DNA from: Galeruca laticollis
Lineage: Eukaryota > Arthropoda > Insecta > Coleoptera > Chrysomelidae
Length of the DNA stretch: 64,000 nt
Reading direction: 5' to 3'
Assembly (NCBI GenBank): GCA_963921935.1
Contig: OY998180.1
Location: forward strand, 88,099,139 to 88,163,138
Notes under the pieces: generated by a model
The model's input: only the letters and a program-made list of their open reading frames with translations
Database searches by the model: none
What the model was told of the DNA's origin: nothing
Shown here: piece after piece, positions 1 through 10,784 of the stretch
How the letters are laid out: every line of letters begins with the position of its first letter
Position numbering within the stretch: position 1 is the first letter of the stretch
Made by a program: the position numbers and the translations under genes

Positions 1-81
1 CGAATGAATAGCTTTCTAAAAATTGTAATAAGTTGTTTTTTTATTAGTAATTGAACGACAATTCCATTGAAACAAATGTAA
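1..81 (-). pseudogene. Start of LINE ORF2 endonuclease domain (partial)
   Basis: Read on the minus strand, this edge segment encodes a peptide with the pattern FQWNCRSITNKK, which matches the N-terminal beta strand of the APE-type endonuclease of insect non-LTR retrotransposons (LQWNCRSI followed by NK). It directly follows the ORF1 stop, as expected for ORF2 of the same element. A run of seven A residues near position 40 throws the frame off one residue after NKK, so this copy is probably broken even here. The remainder lies outside the window. Confidence 0.55.
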
Positions 82-82
82 T

Positions 83-1395
83 TCACCAAAAGTCCTCATC
101 ATAAATACTCTCTAAATCACTGACTGGATTATTTATAATTGAGCTAAATTGATTTCTAATACTATTATGGATTTCTTCTAAATTTTTGTATTTACTTTGA
201 AAATATGTAGGATCAGTAAGTGCTTTAGTTATTAACGAATTAACTTCAAATATTATTTTTTCTTTATGAGCCATGAAATCATCACGGTGAGGGTTTGGAA
301 TGACAGATTGTGATTGTGGGCGTGGTGGAACTTTTATTGTAGTTTGAGATACTCTAATAGGAGATACACTTTTACGTTTAGTCGGTTGTGTTCGAGGTCT
401 TTGGGTGAGTGATTGAGTAGCAACATGTGAGTCTTTTGGGCTAGGTGGTAATTCTGGAAAATTATTAAGATTATTAAGTACCGAAAATCTATTATTGGTG
501 GTAATTTTAGCATAAGATGGATTATTAACTATTTTTTCCGCTTCCTTAAATGATATATTATGATATGCCATTGTTTTTTTTATATTAGATTGAAACTTAT
601 ATGTGGGACAATTTTTATTTAATGCATTATGATCAAATTTTTCACAGTAAATACAATATTCGTGAGTAACGTTACAATTATGATTTTCTTCCATTTTATC
701 ACCACATTTTCTACACTTCTCAACTCCTTTGCATAATTTTGTCGTGTGTCCGTATCTCATGCATTTGAAACATTGGACAACCGGATATATATATACGGTT
801 CAACCTCAAAATTACATAAATTAATTTGCACTCTAGAAGGGAGGTTACTACCTAGAAATGATACGATTATCATTTGTCTTGGTATTAATTTTGTTGTACC
901 ATCTGAATTTTTAAATTTCCTCATCATTCTTTTCACACTCATAACTTTTTTATCAGAGTTAATATTGTTAACTAAATAAGTTTCATCAAAAAATGTATCT
1001 ACCATTCTTATAACTCCTTTTTTTTGGGTGAAAAATGTAGGTACATAAGCTATAAGATCATTTTTGATAATTATTTCATGATTAATTAAACTATTTGCAA
1101 TAGAATATGTTTTAAAAATTACTTTAACTCGATTTCTTCCTACTGATATAATATCTGATACGTTTTCCTTAAATTCATTAATTTGAAAAAGATAATGTCC
1201 AATACGAATGGGAAATAATCTACCTAGCTGTTTATTTATATGTTCAACATATACAAAATAAGGACCGGTATCAGTCGATCGGTATTTATTATTTATATCA
1301 TAAACTGGTAAATTATCACTAGTCGTACCTGTTTTTTCGTTGTTGTCACTGTTTTTTTCAGGAGACCCTCCGGGGTCTCCTGAATCATAATCCAT
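83..1395 (-). pseudogene. LINE ORF1 gag-like nucleic-acid-binding protein, frameshifted
   Basis: ORF1 of a non-LTR retrotransposon of the jockey/I type, the protein that coats element RNA. The start is the ATG at 1393-1395; the first 212 codons are open, then the frame changes near 785-800 and a second frame continues to the stop at 83. The second part carries three cysteine-rich knuckles: CFKCMRYGHTTKLC (a perfect CX2CX4HX4C), then CRKCGDKMEENHNC and CIYCEKFDHNALNKNC. The C-terminal half is rich in Pro, Gln and Ser. The frame break coincides with a short TA repeat, so slippage there is the likely cause. The ORF2 start follows immediately downstream. The family is certain in outline; the exact clade is not. 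Confidence 0.82.
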
Positions 1396-1850
1396 TTTGT
1401 TACTTACTTTTTTATTTGTGTTGTACCTAAACTAAACTTAATATTATTCAAAATTCTTAAATAGTTGCTACTTAAATAAATAACTGCTAGCACTCAATTC
1501 GTGGGCGATGTGTACACTATCACTGCATGAATTGAACTGAGAAATTAATTATGTGATATACAGTGTTAAATGTTTTTTGTTTGTGCTAATATAATTTATG
1601 TAGGGTTTTGGCATTCATTACAATACTCCTGTCCTATTTTGAATGAGAAAAAGGGTTTTGTTATTTTGATTTGTGGGTTTGGCATCTTATACCTAAGGGT
1701 TGGGGTAAAACGCCAAGATCCGTGTGGGGTAAGATGCCTTATCTTAATTGCACTGTCAACTTTGTAACTCTTGTTTTTTCTCAGGTTTGCGTCTATTTTG
1801 GCTAGTGGTTTCCTTTCAGTACGTCTAATTGAATAGTTTCTTAATTTATC
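1396..1850. other. AT-rich spacer, LINE 5' flank and pogo 5' flank
   Basis: No gene seen. The left part is presumably 5' untranslated sequence of the minus-strand LINE. From about 1590 there are G-rich repeats of a GGGTAAGATGCC-like motif that resemble, inverted, a motif near 3717-3735 and may be subterminal repeats of the pogo-like transposon that follows. Confidence 0.35.
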
Positions 1851-1868
1851 TTGTTTGTTTTAGGTAAA

Positions 1869-3628
1869 ATGCCACGAACGTACGTCAGAAAATCAACTAG
1901 AGGCGAATGGAGTGAAGAAGACCTTAGAGCAGCTGCAAATGCTTTACGTCAGCAGCCAACCCTGAGTGCAAATGCGATTGCTAAAGAATATAGAATCCCT
2001 CTACGAACATTGATGAGACGTGTAGAGAATAACAATCATGAAAAGGGCAGTCTTGGGCCAACCGCGTCCTTAGGTATTGAAAATGAACTTAAACTGGTCT
2101 TATATAAAACGGTTAGAAAAAATTGGCTATGTTCCAACTTCAAGAGACGTAAGACACCTTGCTTTTACCTTTTCGCAAAGGAATGGGTTAAAATGTAGAT
2201 TTAACCAAGAAGGCTACGATTGGTTTAAACTCTTTTTAAAACGACACCCAACCCTAACTATGAGTAGCTCAAGGTCGTTCAATTGCTCGTTCACTTGGTA
2301 TGTCTGCCGCAGAAGTAGATCCATACTTCCAAATGTTGAACGATACATTTACGACGCTCAATTTGTTTGATAAACCAGCAAACATTTTCAATATGGACGA
2401 GACTGGCTTGCAATTATGCAATAAACCTACCAAAGTCGTAGCCACAAAAGGAGCTAGAGATTTTCAGTCGGTCACAAGCTCAGAAAAAGGAGAAACAGTT
2501 AGCGTCATCGCTTGCTGTAATGCAGAAGGTAGCTTTTTACCTCCCTACGTAATATTTAAAGGCAAAAACAAAAAAAGGAGTTTGAAGATAACATGCCCCC
2601 TGGATCGGTAGTAGTGATGTCTCCAGAGTCCGCCTATGTGAAAACCAGTATATTCTCATCATGGACTAAAGACCATTTTTTGCCTCGTAAGGGACAAGGG
2701 CCTGCAGTACTAATATTAGATGGTCATGCTTCCCATTGTAATGACGTGGAACTTTTGTACGTTTTGGCTGAAAATGAAATTCAAGTGGTTTGCTTACCAA
2801 GTCATACGACTCACTGGCTTCAGCCTCACGACCGTTCATTTTTTAAACCTTTAAAGACCTTCTGGAAAAGCACTTGTAATCAGTGGATAAGAAATCATCC
2901 AAGGCGTCGAATAACTAGGTAATTTGATGTAAGTAAATAAGTTTGAAAGAGATTTCTTTGTTTCTTGTGCTTTACAGGTATCAGTTTGGGGAACTATTAA
3001 ACCAAGCGTGGTCTCAAGCCGCAACGGTTCAGAATGGTGTTTCTGGATTTCGGGCTTGTGGAATTTATTTATGCTCCAAAGATGCAATTCCCGACCATGC
3101 ATATGCTTTAGCTGAGCACCAAACTGGAAATTCACAGGAAGAAGTGGAACATATCGATGCAGAAAACTCTGACGAGACGAACATAGCGGCGACGTAGCTG
3201 TAGTAAATTTTGATGATATTGCACCAATTCCATCCGTAGCTGGTCCTAGTAGGCCAAACGTTAGAAAACAACATGCAGAAGTCCTTACTTCTCCTGACTA
3301 CCGCCAAAAGAAACGCAAAAAAATTGAAGAAAAACAATAGAAGCAACAAGGGAAGGCAGCTAAGTTAGAGAAGAAACTTCGTAAAAAAGGTAACAAAAAA
3401 AAGAAGAATGTAGCACACGATAGCAGTAGTGAAGAAGTCAGTGGAGATGAAAATATTGTCTCAGACCATAGCTCTGATGAGCCTGACAGTGACAAGGACG
3501 ACTTCTGTGCAATTTGCGATGGCTTTTACTTTGACAAAAAGGGTCCCAAAGTTGCCGAAATGACAGCTGTCAATGTTTATCCAACTTTTTCGTTTATTTT
3601 TAAGAAAATAAAAACTTTTTGTGTTTAA
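1869..3628 (+). pseudogene. pogo/Tigger-like (jerky-type) transposase, degenerate
   Basis: A Tc1/mariner-superfamily transposase of the pogo group. It begins MPRTYVRKS, followed by a CENP-B/psq helix-turn-helix (about residues 10-55, with ANAIAKEYRIPLRTLMRR). A CENP-B-type second DNA-binding region and a DDE core follow in other frames: FNMDETGLQL (first acid), VLILDGHASHCN (second acid), then the LPSHTTHWLQPHD block. An intron at 2919-2977 (GTAATT...TTTACAG) joins the core to the C-terminal part in frame. The tail has a basic coiled segment and a CAICDGFYFDKKGP zinc-binding end. Frameshifts occur near 2100, 2250, 2590 and 3200, so the copy is dead. Imperfect inverted motifs near 1727-1743 and 3717-3735 may be terminal repeats. 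Confidence 0.85.
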
Positions 3629-5039
3629 TCATTTGTTTATTGTATTTGTAATAGAATACACAGTTTTTTTAAGTTTTGAATAAAGTTAATTATTTTTTTT
3701 TTATTTTTAAAAAAATGTTACGCATCTTCCCCCCAATTACCTTACAATTATTTTAGAGAAATATATCTTTTTCGTTAATAGCATATTTATTTTTGCATTG
3801 AAGGTACCTTGATATGTGTTCCCTTTGTGTGTATTGTATAAGTGGGTGGCACCGACCAGTACCGATTCGCATTCGCACCAACGCGATACAAATAACTGAA
3901 GTGAACACTGGAAAAGGACTGCAGTCAATGCAGGCACAGACAAATAATAGAGGTAAGACGGGCAACTCACTGACAAAAAATGCCCCGGCAAATGTGCTGC
4001 CATCTTTATTTGTCACTAAAAACTAAAAGAAAGGTTCTGTCGTCGTTTCTAGCTTTTAAATGGTGGTAAATTCAAATTGTGTGATATGCCGGAAAATTTA
4101 AATTCGATTGATTTATAATTTGTAAGAATGGGGTAAGGCTGCAACAACTTAGTTCAAATTTAGTTTAGAGTATAATTCTATAATTGAGTTTGTGGTGGGA
4201 AAGGCATGATATTTATGATGTCGCGGCCTGCTCCGTAATACGCATGTTATTTACAAAATTGCGACTTATTTTATTTATAAAATTGGGTCTTATTGTGTCT
4301 TATACGCCTAACAAATTTTAAAAGGTATGATAATTATTTCACTAGTTGAAGATTATATTTAATTACATTTCTACAGAAATGAACTAAGCAAAAAATTCAG
4401 AGACGTATTAACAAAATATCAATTTTGCACAATTGGAGTTTCAAGAAAAAAATGATTTGTATTTAATAAAAATAACGTTTTTTCAACTCGTATTTATTTC
4501 TTATTATAATTATTTTTCAGCCCTCCCACAAACTTCTTCCACGAGCCGCCACTGAGTTACACTATCCAACGTCATTTTATCAAATATCATGACACATTTT
4601 TGATGTGACACTTTTTTCGGTTATTAGCTTTGTCGTTCTGCAATTGATTCGAGCGTGTTGAAATGCAGCCAACCAACATTACACAGTGAGGTGCATATTT
4701 TTTTGTTAATAATATTGATGACGTAATATACATCTATACATGATGAAGAAGCTGGTGGAGGTATACTCATTGAGGGCTAATATACGGCAGTAGGAGGTAC
4801 ACCTCTTATTTTTAATATAGAATGGGAAATGATATAAAACACATCACAGAATATAACTGTTGTGTATTAAAAATTATTACACTCGGTATATCAAAATAGT
4901 TTCTTATATCTTTGATTTAATTGTATCTGATCTTTATCAAGATTGTATGACCTTCAAAGTATGTTGGATGAAAGATATTTTTTGATGGACTGAAATAGTA
5001 GTCACCTGAACCTAGTGTAACTGAAAAAGAAAAATGGGG
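3629..5039. other. Unassigned AT-rich spacer
   Basis: No supported gene. The 3' flank of the pogo relic (to about 3740) is followed by sequence without recognisable protein similarity. Short open frames at 3737-4026 exist on both strands, have no recognisable motif and overlap each other, so I treat them as chance. Confidence 0.4.
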
Positions 5040-5341
5040 CGAAAGCAGAAGAATAGGTTCCTGGTGATGAGTGAAAATCTAGCCGAAAATTGGAAAATTC
5101 GGCATCAACGTTTCGAAAATTATTTAGTTGCGTCAGAAGTGTCCAGAAAGAATGAAGCTAACCAGGTAGCTCAACTAGTCCATTACATTGGTAATGAGGG
5201 TTCATGATTTTTAAAACATTTTCTTTTCTACGAGAAGAGAAATTAAATACTGGTGCAATGGCTACTTCTGTGTCAATTTATGATCTAAATGCGTTAAAAA
5301 TCAATAGGACAAATTTAAAGTTACAAATTAACTTCATATAC
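5040..5341 (+). pseudogene. Gypsy-type Gag fragment
   Basis: Around 5060-5200 the plus strand reads NLAENWKIRHQRFENYLVAS followed by KNEANQVAQLVHYIGNEG. This is the typical N-terminal signature of Gag in insect Ty3/gypsy retrotransposons (AENWKxFxQRFxxYLxA... LLHxIGxEA). A stop codon follows immediately, and the remainder is interrupted at 5342 by the mariner-like element. Other parts of what looks like the same or a related gypsy copy lie at 8319-8619 and 9151-10784. The rest of Gag and the protease are missing between this piece and the RT piece, so an older deletion must also have occurred. Confidence 0.7.
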
Positions 5342-5838
5342 AGGGTGTCCCAGGAGTTCGTACCAAAAACTTGGAAGGTGATCGAAAGACTAAAAATAAT
5401 TTTGGTATTTCATATAAAAAAATTTCTTTACGCCCTTCGTTAACGAACTATATGGCTCTAAAGTTGAGAATGAAAAATGATTTTTTATTTAGAATTATTA
5501 AATGGCTGATTGGAAATTAGTAATATTTTAATCGTTAATAAACACCATAATTGCACACTTTTTGGCGTGATATACAAGTCTACAACATACTTGTGAACTC
5601 AGATACCGACTAAGTTAAATGGTGGATGCCCCATTTTTTTGGTAAGTAAAACTTTTTTCAGTTTGAATGCAACAATTGGCTTTTGTGAACATTTTAAGAG
5701 ATAACAATTCCTCTTGTGACATCTCGATAACATTAACGGTTTAAGAGATACGGGCAATTTTATGTCGCACTGCACACCTATTAGCGCAATCACATTTAGT
5801 TTGAATGTACGATTACAGTAAGCATACTGTATTATTAG
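5342..5838 (+). repeat. Left long terminal inverted repeat of mariner-like element
   Basis: This arm pairs with 7820-8318 in inverted orientation. Shared landmarks include CTTCGTTAACGAAC, GGCGTGATATACAAGTCTAC and AAGCATACTGTATTATT. Divergence between arms is modest, so the arms were identical when the element was young. Confidence 0.85.
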
Positions 5839-6119
5839 TAAATTATTAATAAATTGGTGCAGTCTACATTTATAAAAATAAACTTTTACATTGTTAATAC
5901 TACTTCTATTATTTACTAGTTATGATGTATAAAAAGCTGTTCTGAAAACAAACACAATTAATTCAACAAAAGTAAAAATACGAGAATACCAACAACAATC
6001 AAATACATACATTATGCTAAGTAGGCGGCTGTCATCCCACTTTAAAATCATTTCTAAATGCTTGTCATCTGTCTACACTTGGATAAGAAATTGTAACATT
6101 ATTTATTTTAAATTCAAAA

Positions 6120-7531
6120 ATGGAAAAATTAACCTTTAATGAGTGTGTGGATATGCAAATGATGTTTGGAATGGCAGACGGAAATTCTAGCCTAGCTAGA
6201 AGACTTCATTCGGAACGATATCGAAATCGAAGGTTATCTAACGGGAAAACGTTTGAACGCATAGATCCGAGTTTAAGAGAAACAGGCACGTTCAGCTTAA
6301 TGCAGTAATTTTATAAACTGTTTTTACAATGGATAATTACGTTGTAGGATCATTTTTACAGAAGAAAGGTGGCGAAGGGAGTATAAGAAACGTACGTACC
6401 CCAATAATTGAACAAAACATACTAGATGCTGTTGATAATGAACCTACAACCAGTTTGAGGAAACTTTCAGCACAATTTATTATTTCAAAATCAAGCGTAC
6501 ATAGAATACTTCAGGAGCAACTATTGCATCCATTTCATGTACAAAAAGTCCATGCTATGTCACCAGATGACTATCCTCCTAGGCTAAATTATGCCAACTG
6601 GTTTTTGGGTAAACAACGGGAAGACCGACATTTCATTGAAAATGTACTATTTACAGATGAAGCAGATTTTACCAGGGATAGCATAATTAATTCCCATAAT
6701 CTACATCTGTGGGATGAAAATCCTCACGAGATAATTAAGACTAAACACCAACAAAGGTTTATGGTCAACGTATGGGCAGGTATTATAGGCAACCGCTTAG
6801 AGTAGATTAGATTAGATTTTAAAGGGGTTACAGTGCACTGAAACCAAAGGTTTATTGTGCCCCCTATCAGAGCTGTTCTCGCTACTACTACAGCTCGCTT
6901 TCCAGTTCCAAAGTTCTAATGAACTCTAGTATTTGGGACGGCTTCAACGAGGTTAGGTCCTCACTCTTAAAAGTTTCTTGTCCGAAGCATTTCTTGCGTT
7001 GGCTTGCAATGGAGAGGCATTCCAGAACAAGGTGATCCGGAGTTTCATCCTCCTCCCCACAGAATCTACACTCGTCAATATCTGCTAGACCTATTCTCAT
7101 TAAGTGCTTCCTAAGGCGACAGTGTCCTGTAAGAAAGCCCGAGAGGAAATGTAGCTTATCTTTACTGAGGTCCTAATATTGTTTGGATCTAGCAGCATCT
7201 AGGCAATCGCTTAATTGGTCCGTATATCCTTGTGGATCGTTTAAACGGACAGTCTTATTTACAATTTTTGCAGGATATTCTGCCAATTTTATTAGAGGAT
7301 GTACCTTTACAAAAGCGCCAATGTATATGGTTTATGCACGATGGAGCACCCCCTCACTTCAGTCGTGAGGTACGTGCCCATCGGAACAATATTTTTCCAG
7401 ATAGGTGGATTGGAATGGGTGGACCATTTCTATGGCCAGCACGTTCGCCAGATATCAACCCATGCGATTTTCACTTTTGGGGTTACCTTAAAAGCCTAGC
7501 TTACAGTACACCTGTAAATACAAGAAATTAA
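6120..7531 (+). pseudogene. mariner-type transposase (broken)
   Basis: A cut-and-paste transposase related to mariner/Tc1. The N-terminal frame (6120-6308) starts MEKLTFNECVDMQMMFG, the usual start of this insect family, with a helix-turn-helix ending in GTFSLMQ. A second frame (6329-6805) holds the paired helix-turn-helix (SLRKLSAQFIISKSSVHRIL) and the first catalytic Asp in LFTDEADFT. After the nested LINE insertion the core resumes at 7200: WFMHDGAPPHFS gives the second Asp and ARSPDINPCDF the third, with 36 residues between them. The reading frame is cut by a stop near 6306 and by the insertion at 6800, so the copy is inactive. The family call is firm. Confidence 0.88.
6800..7199 (-). mobile_element. 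5'-truncated LINE (3' end, RNase H-group) nested in mariner transposase
   Basis: About 400 bp on the minus strand encode the C-terminal end of a LINE ORF2 (6888-7100): CRFCGEEDETPDHLVLEC is a cysteine-rich CCHC end typical of RNase H-bearing insect LINEs, followed by a stop and a 3' tail of TAATC-like repeats (plus strand AGATTAGATTAGATT at 6802-6818). It is flanked by a near-perfect 14-bp target-site duplication, TAGGCAACCGCTTA at 6786-6799 and TAGGCAATCGCTTA at 7200-7213. The transposase reading resumes after it. Confidence 0.88.
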
Positions 7532-7819
7532 TTAATTGAATTGAATTAACATCCGAAATAATCCTGGAATGTCATTTCAGGTACAAAGATCTAGTCTTAG
7601 AAGATTGCGGAAATGTGTGGATGTAAGAGGAGCCCATATTGAACATTTGTTGTAACTTTTTTAAACCGTTTTGACTTTTTTAATGTCGTTAATTACTTGG
7701 TTACTCGTTTTTTTAATCTGTTAATGTAATGTAGTTATTCATTTTTCAGGGTTTTGTTGCTATTTTTAGTTTCATCAAAGTAATGTTCGTTTTTAATAAA
7801 GTTTTTTATGGTTAAACAA

Positions 7820-8318
7820 TAATACAGTATGCTTCCTGTAATCGTATATTCAAAATAAATGTGAATGCGCCAATAGGTGTGCAGTGCGACATAAAATTGC
7901 CCGTATCTCTTAAACCGTTAATGTTATTAATGTTATCAAGATGTCACAAGGGGACTTAATATCTCTAAAAATGTTCACAAAAGCCTATTGTTGCATTTAT
8001 AACTGAAAAAAGTTTTACTTACCAAAAAATGGCGCATCCACCATTTAACTTAGTCGGTACCTGTGTTCACAAGTACGTTGTAGACTTGTATATCACGCCA
8101 AAAAGTGTGCAATTATGGTGTTTATTAACGGTTAAAATATTATTAATTTCCAATCAGCCATTTAATAATTGTAAATAAAAAACCATTTTACATTCCCAAC
8201 TTTTAGAGCCCTATAGTTCGTTAACGAAGGGCGTAAAGAAACAATTTTATATGAAATACCATCATTATTTTAAGTCTTTCTATCGCCTCCCAAGTTTTTG
8301 ATACGAACTCCTGGGACA
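7820..8318 (-). repeat. Right long terminal inverted repeat of mariner-like element
   Basis: Inverted partner of 5342-5838. The outermost bases differ from the left end: the left carries CAGGGTGTCCC, the right reads TTTTTTGTCCC when reverse-complemented. Confidence 0.85.
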
Positions 8319-8619
8319 AAAAATTAACTTCCAGTGTTTGACAAAGTTTATCTAAGCTGTTTACTGAAAGGAAAGTTGTGTGCCCTTGAATTTTTGGTCA
8401 TTAACTCTAATTATAAATCTTTATTATCAAAAATTAAATTTCATACAAAAGATTAATTCTATGGATACATCATCAAAAAATACAAATTTTGGTCATTATG
8501 ACTCCTTTTTAAAGCATTTACCAATCATGTCAAAATTAAACATTACTCTTATTAAACTAGAAAAAATTGGTAGTATAAAGAGAGTCGAAGTACCTACAGA
8601 TTGTGTAAATTCACTAGTA
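8319..8619 (+). pseudogene. Gypsy reverse-transcriptase N-terminal fragment
   Basis: The plus-strand frame ending at 8619 reads LIKLEKIGSIKRVEVPTDCV then NSLV, the conserved region just before RT motif 1 in insect gypsy elements (LxRLEKxGIIxKVExPTDWVNSLV). It stops exactly at a MITE; after that MITE the next RT residues follow in register, so the two pieces were contiguous before the MITE inserted. Confidence 0.75.
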
Positions 8620-9150
8620 TAAAGGCCCATCCCCAATGAATTTAGTAGCAAAGTGACACTTCGGCACGCGTGCTAGGACAATGACGTTTAAACGTAAGTA
8701 TCCTCAATTCAATTTCGTGCTGACGTGCACACCGACTTAAAAGTGCAAGCTTGCAAGCCGCAAGGTTTTTCAGTGCGTGCCGAATTGTGACAATCGCATT
8801 GTTTCGTGGAAAAAATAATTTAGGTATCCTAACTCTATTTTTTTTTTTTTTTGTAAACGAACATACATTATTTTCTTGTTGTGTTATTGTATTAATTTGC
8901 CTTTGATAAGTAGTTGGTACCTAAGTATGGAGCGGAATTATGTTTATCACCCATTCTTACTACTTTTATTTACAGGAATATTCACAGGTTAAATGCTACA
9001 ATTTTTTAATTACCTCAATAATAACAATAACAAAGAAAATGTGCATATGCGATCACATTCAGGCTGACTGAATTGAGGATGGGTATCAGTTTTGCAGCAC
9101 GCATGGAGAATCGCCACTTCGCTAGCAGATTGATTGAGGATGCACCTTAA
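8620..9150. mobile_element. 531-bp MITE with TA target duplication
   Basis: A non-autonomous DNA element with imperfect inverted repeats: left TAAAGGCCCATCCCCAATGA, right (reverse complement) TTAAGGTGCATCCTCAATCA, continuing for at least 40 bp on each side (GCAAAGTGAC versus GCGAAGTGGC). It is flanked by TA at 8618-8619 and 9151-9152. Removing it joins the gypsy RT reading from NSLV to VKN and on into LCLDPTHLNRAVKREHF, which supports the boundaries. It has no coding capacity. Confidence 0.82.
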
Positions 9151-10308
9151 TAGTTAAAAATAAATAGTATACGGCTATGTCTTGATCCAACCCATTTAAA
9201 CCGAGCTGTCAAACGTGAACATTTCATTCCGCCAACCTTTGAACAAATCTCGTCATCCTTGTCGGGCGCAAATATTTTAGTACACACTTGATACCAACAG
9301 TGGGTTTTGGCAAATACCCCTAGACGAGGAAAGTCCAAAATTGTGTTATTTTTCGTTTACTTTTGGCAGATATTGTTTTTTAAGGTTATCATACGGCTTA
9401 AATTCAGCACCTGAGGTATTTCATGAACGCTTTAAAAAAATGTATTTAGATGTCGTCCAAGACTCCAAAAAACGATGTTACCATTACAAAAATTCAACTT
9501 TAACCTGATTTATAAACCGGGAAACGATTAATTTTTTGCTGATGCGTTGGCAACGTGTGAAAAATTTAATAATTTTGATTTTTCTTCTGATATGGATTCT
9601 CAGATGTGTGTTGGTGATTTATCTCTAGGATGCTCTGAAACTAAATTAAAAGAATATCAGCGTGGTACGTCGTTAGACAATGATCTAAAATTACTTTCAG
9701 AATTTATTGAAAAAGGATGGTCTTATACTATTAAAAAAGTTCGAATTTCAATAAGACCTAATTTTAAATTTCACCATGAAATTGTAGAATTTAATTATTT
9801 GAATGTATTGTTTTGTTCAACAAAAGTGATAAAATTATAGTACCAACGTAAATGAGCTGAAAGTATTAATAAAATTCACGGTGCTCATTTAGGAATTGTA
9901 AAATGTAAAAATGAGGCTCATGAATCTTTTTATTGGCCAGGAATGTCTAAACACAAAGGATATGTCATTTCCACGTCTAGAACTTGTTTAACTTAAAAAA
10001 ATAATAATCAAGCACAACCTCTAATTAATCATGAAGTTCCTTGGTCGAAAATGGGTGTGATATTCTGTACATGGATAGACAAATGTATCTTTTAGTTATA
10101 GACTATTATAGTAAATGGGTTGAATTAATTTATTTAAATCCCAACGCTATTCAGAAACTGTTATCCAAAAATTAAAATCCTTATTTGGTCGTTTTTGGAT
10201 ACTATCAATCTTAGTGACCGATGGAGGTACACAGATAAATTTTTGTGTCTAATAAATTTGCTAAAGAATGGAATTTTTCTCATAATTACAAGTCCAATAT
10301 ATCTTAAA
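9151..10308 (+). pseudogene. Gypsy pol relic: RT, RNase H end and integrase start
   Basis: Continuation of the gypsy copy. It shows LCLDPTHLNRAVKREHF (RT motif region), RLSYGLNSAPEVFHERF (RT palm) near 9390, then an abrupt jump at about 9450 to LQKFNFNLIYKPGND, the last part of RNase H, so the RT active-site motif and most of RNase H are deleted. An open frame at 9547-9840 covers the linker before integrase. Around 9870-9960 KIHGAHLGIVKCKNEAHESF is the HHCC zinc-finger segment of integrase, and TDGGTQINF near 10220 is part of its catalytic core. Many stops; a dead copy. Confidence 0.78.
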
Positions 10309-10576
10309 TATTTTTTTGAAACCGTTTTTCAGCTGCTTTTCAGGGAAAACACAGAAAGATGCTAGGAGTCACAAACACTTACCAGGGAGAAAGTTATACT
10401 AAAAATCCCATCGAATGGATGATGCCGTACAGCAAGGAACCATACAAACATTACAAATGCGCACAATGTTCAGAAAAATCGCCAGACCACTGGCACATAT
10501 TATATTATGTATTTTTTTTAATATTGTAAATTGGGATTCTAAACATTTCAATAAAGAACATTTTTATTATTATTAA
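10309..10576 (+). mobile_element. LINE 3'-end fragment inserted in gypsy integrase
   Basis: About 268 bp interrupt the integrase between EWNFSHNYKS and KSNGQVEHAKQTVKQ. The segment encodes a short C-terminal-like peptide (RMDDAVQQGTIQTLQMR), has an AATAAAGAAC signal near 10551 and ends in a TTATTATTATT repeat, as 5'-truncated LINE tails do. Imperfect TCTTAAAT/ACCTAAAT repeats at its edges may be the target-site duplication. The family is not identified. Confidence 0.55.
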
Positions 10577-10784
10577 CCTAAATCTAATGGACAGGTTGAG
10601 CATGCTAAGCAAACTGTAAAACAAATTTTGAGAAAATGTGATGAAAATAATAATTTACAATAAGTGTTACTTAATTATAGAAATACACCTATATATGGGC
10701 AAGAATTTTCACCATCAGAGTTTATGTCTAGAAAACTTAAAGATTTGGTTCCAGTTTTGAATAAAAGAATCAACAAAAATTAGA
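10577..10784 (+). pseudogene. Gypsy integrase C-terminal relic
   Basis: The plus strand reads PKSNGQVEHAKQTVKQILRK then LLNYRNTPIYGQEFSPSEFM, the standard end of the gypsy integrase core (SNGQVERxVQTVK... YRNTPI..G.SPAELL). The catalytic Glu region is present (GQVE), with one stop (TAA) between the two blocks. It ends abruptly at about 10784 against the minus-strand LINE. Confidence 0.8.

Larger units (their letters stand above)
5342..8318 (+). mobile_element. mariner-like DNA transposon with long inverted repeats
   Basis: The element is bounded by inverted repeats of about 500 bp (5342-5838 and 7820-8318), each containing the motif GTCCCAGGAGTTCGTA near its outer end. The left end begins CAGGGTGTCCC; the right end lacks the matching CAGGGTG and ends in an A run. 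The 11-bp direct repeat AAATTAACTTC lies at 5325-5335 and 8321-8331. Inside are a broken transposase gene (6120-7531) and a nested LINE tail (6800-7199). It sits within a gypsy relic. Confidence 0.85.

Noticed and set aside
3737..4026. Overlapping open frames of 70-88 codons on both strands
   Set aside because: Several frames are open at once, with no motif and no splice signals; most likely chance in a locally GC-richer stretch.
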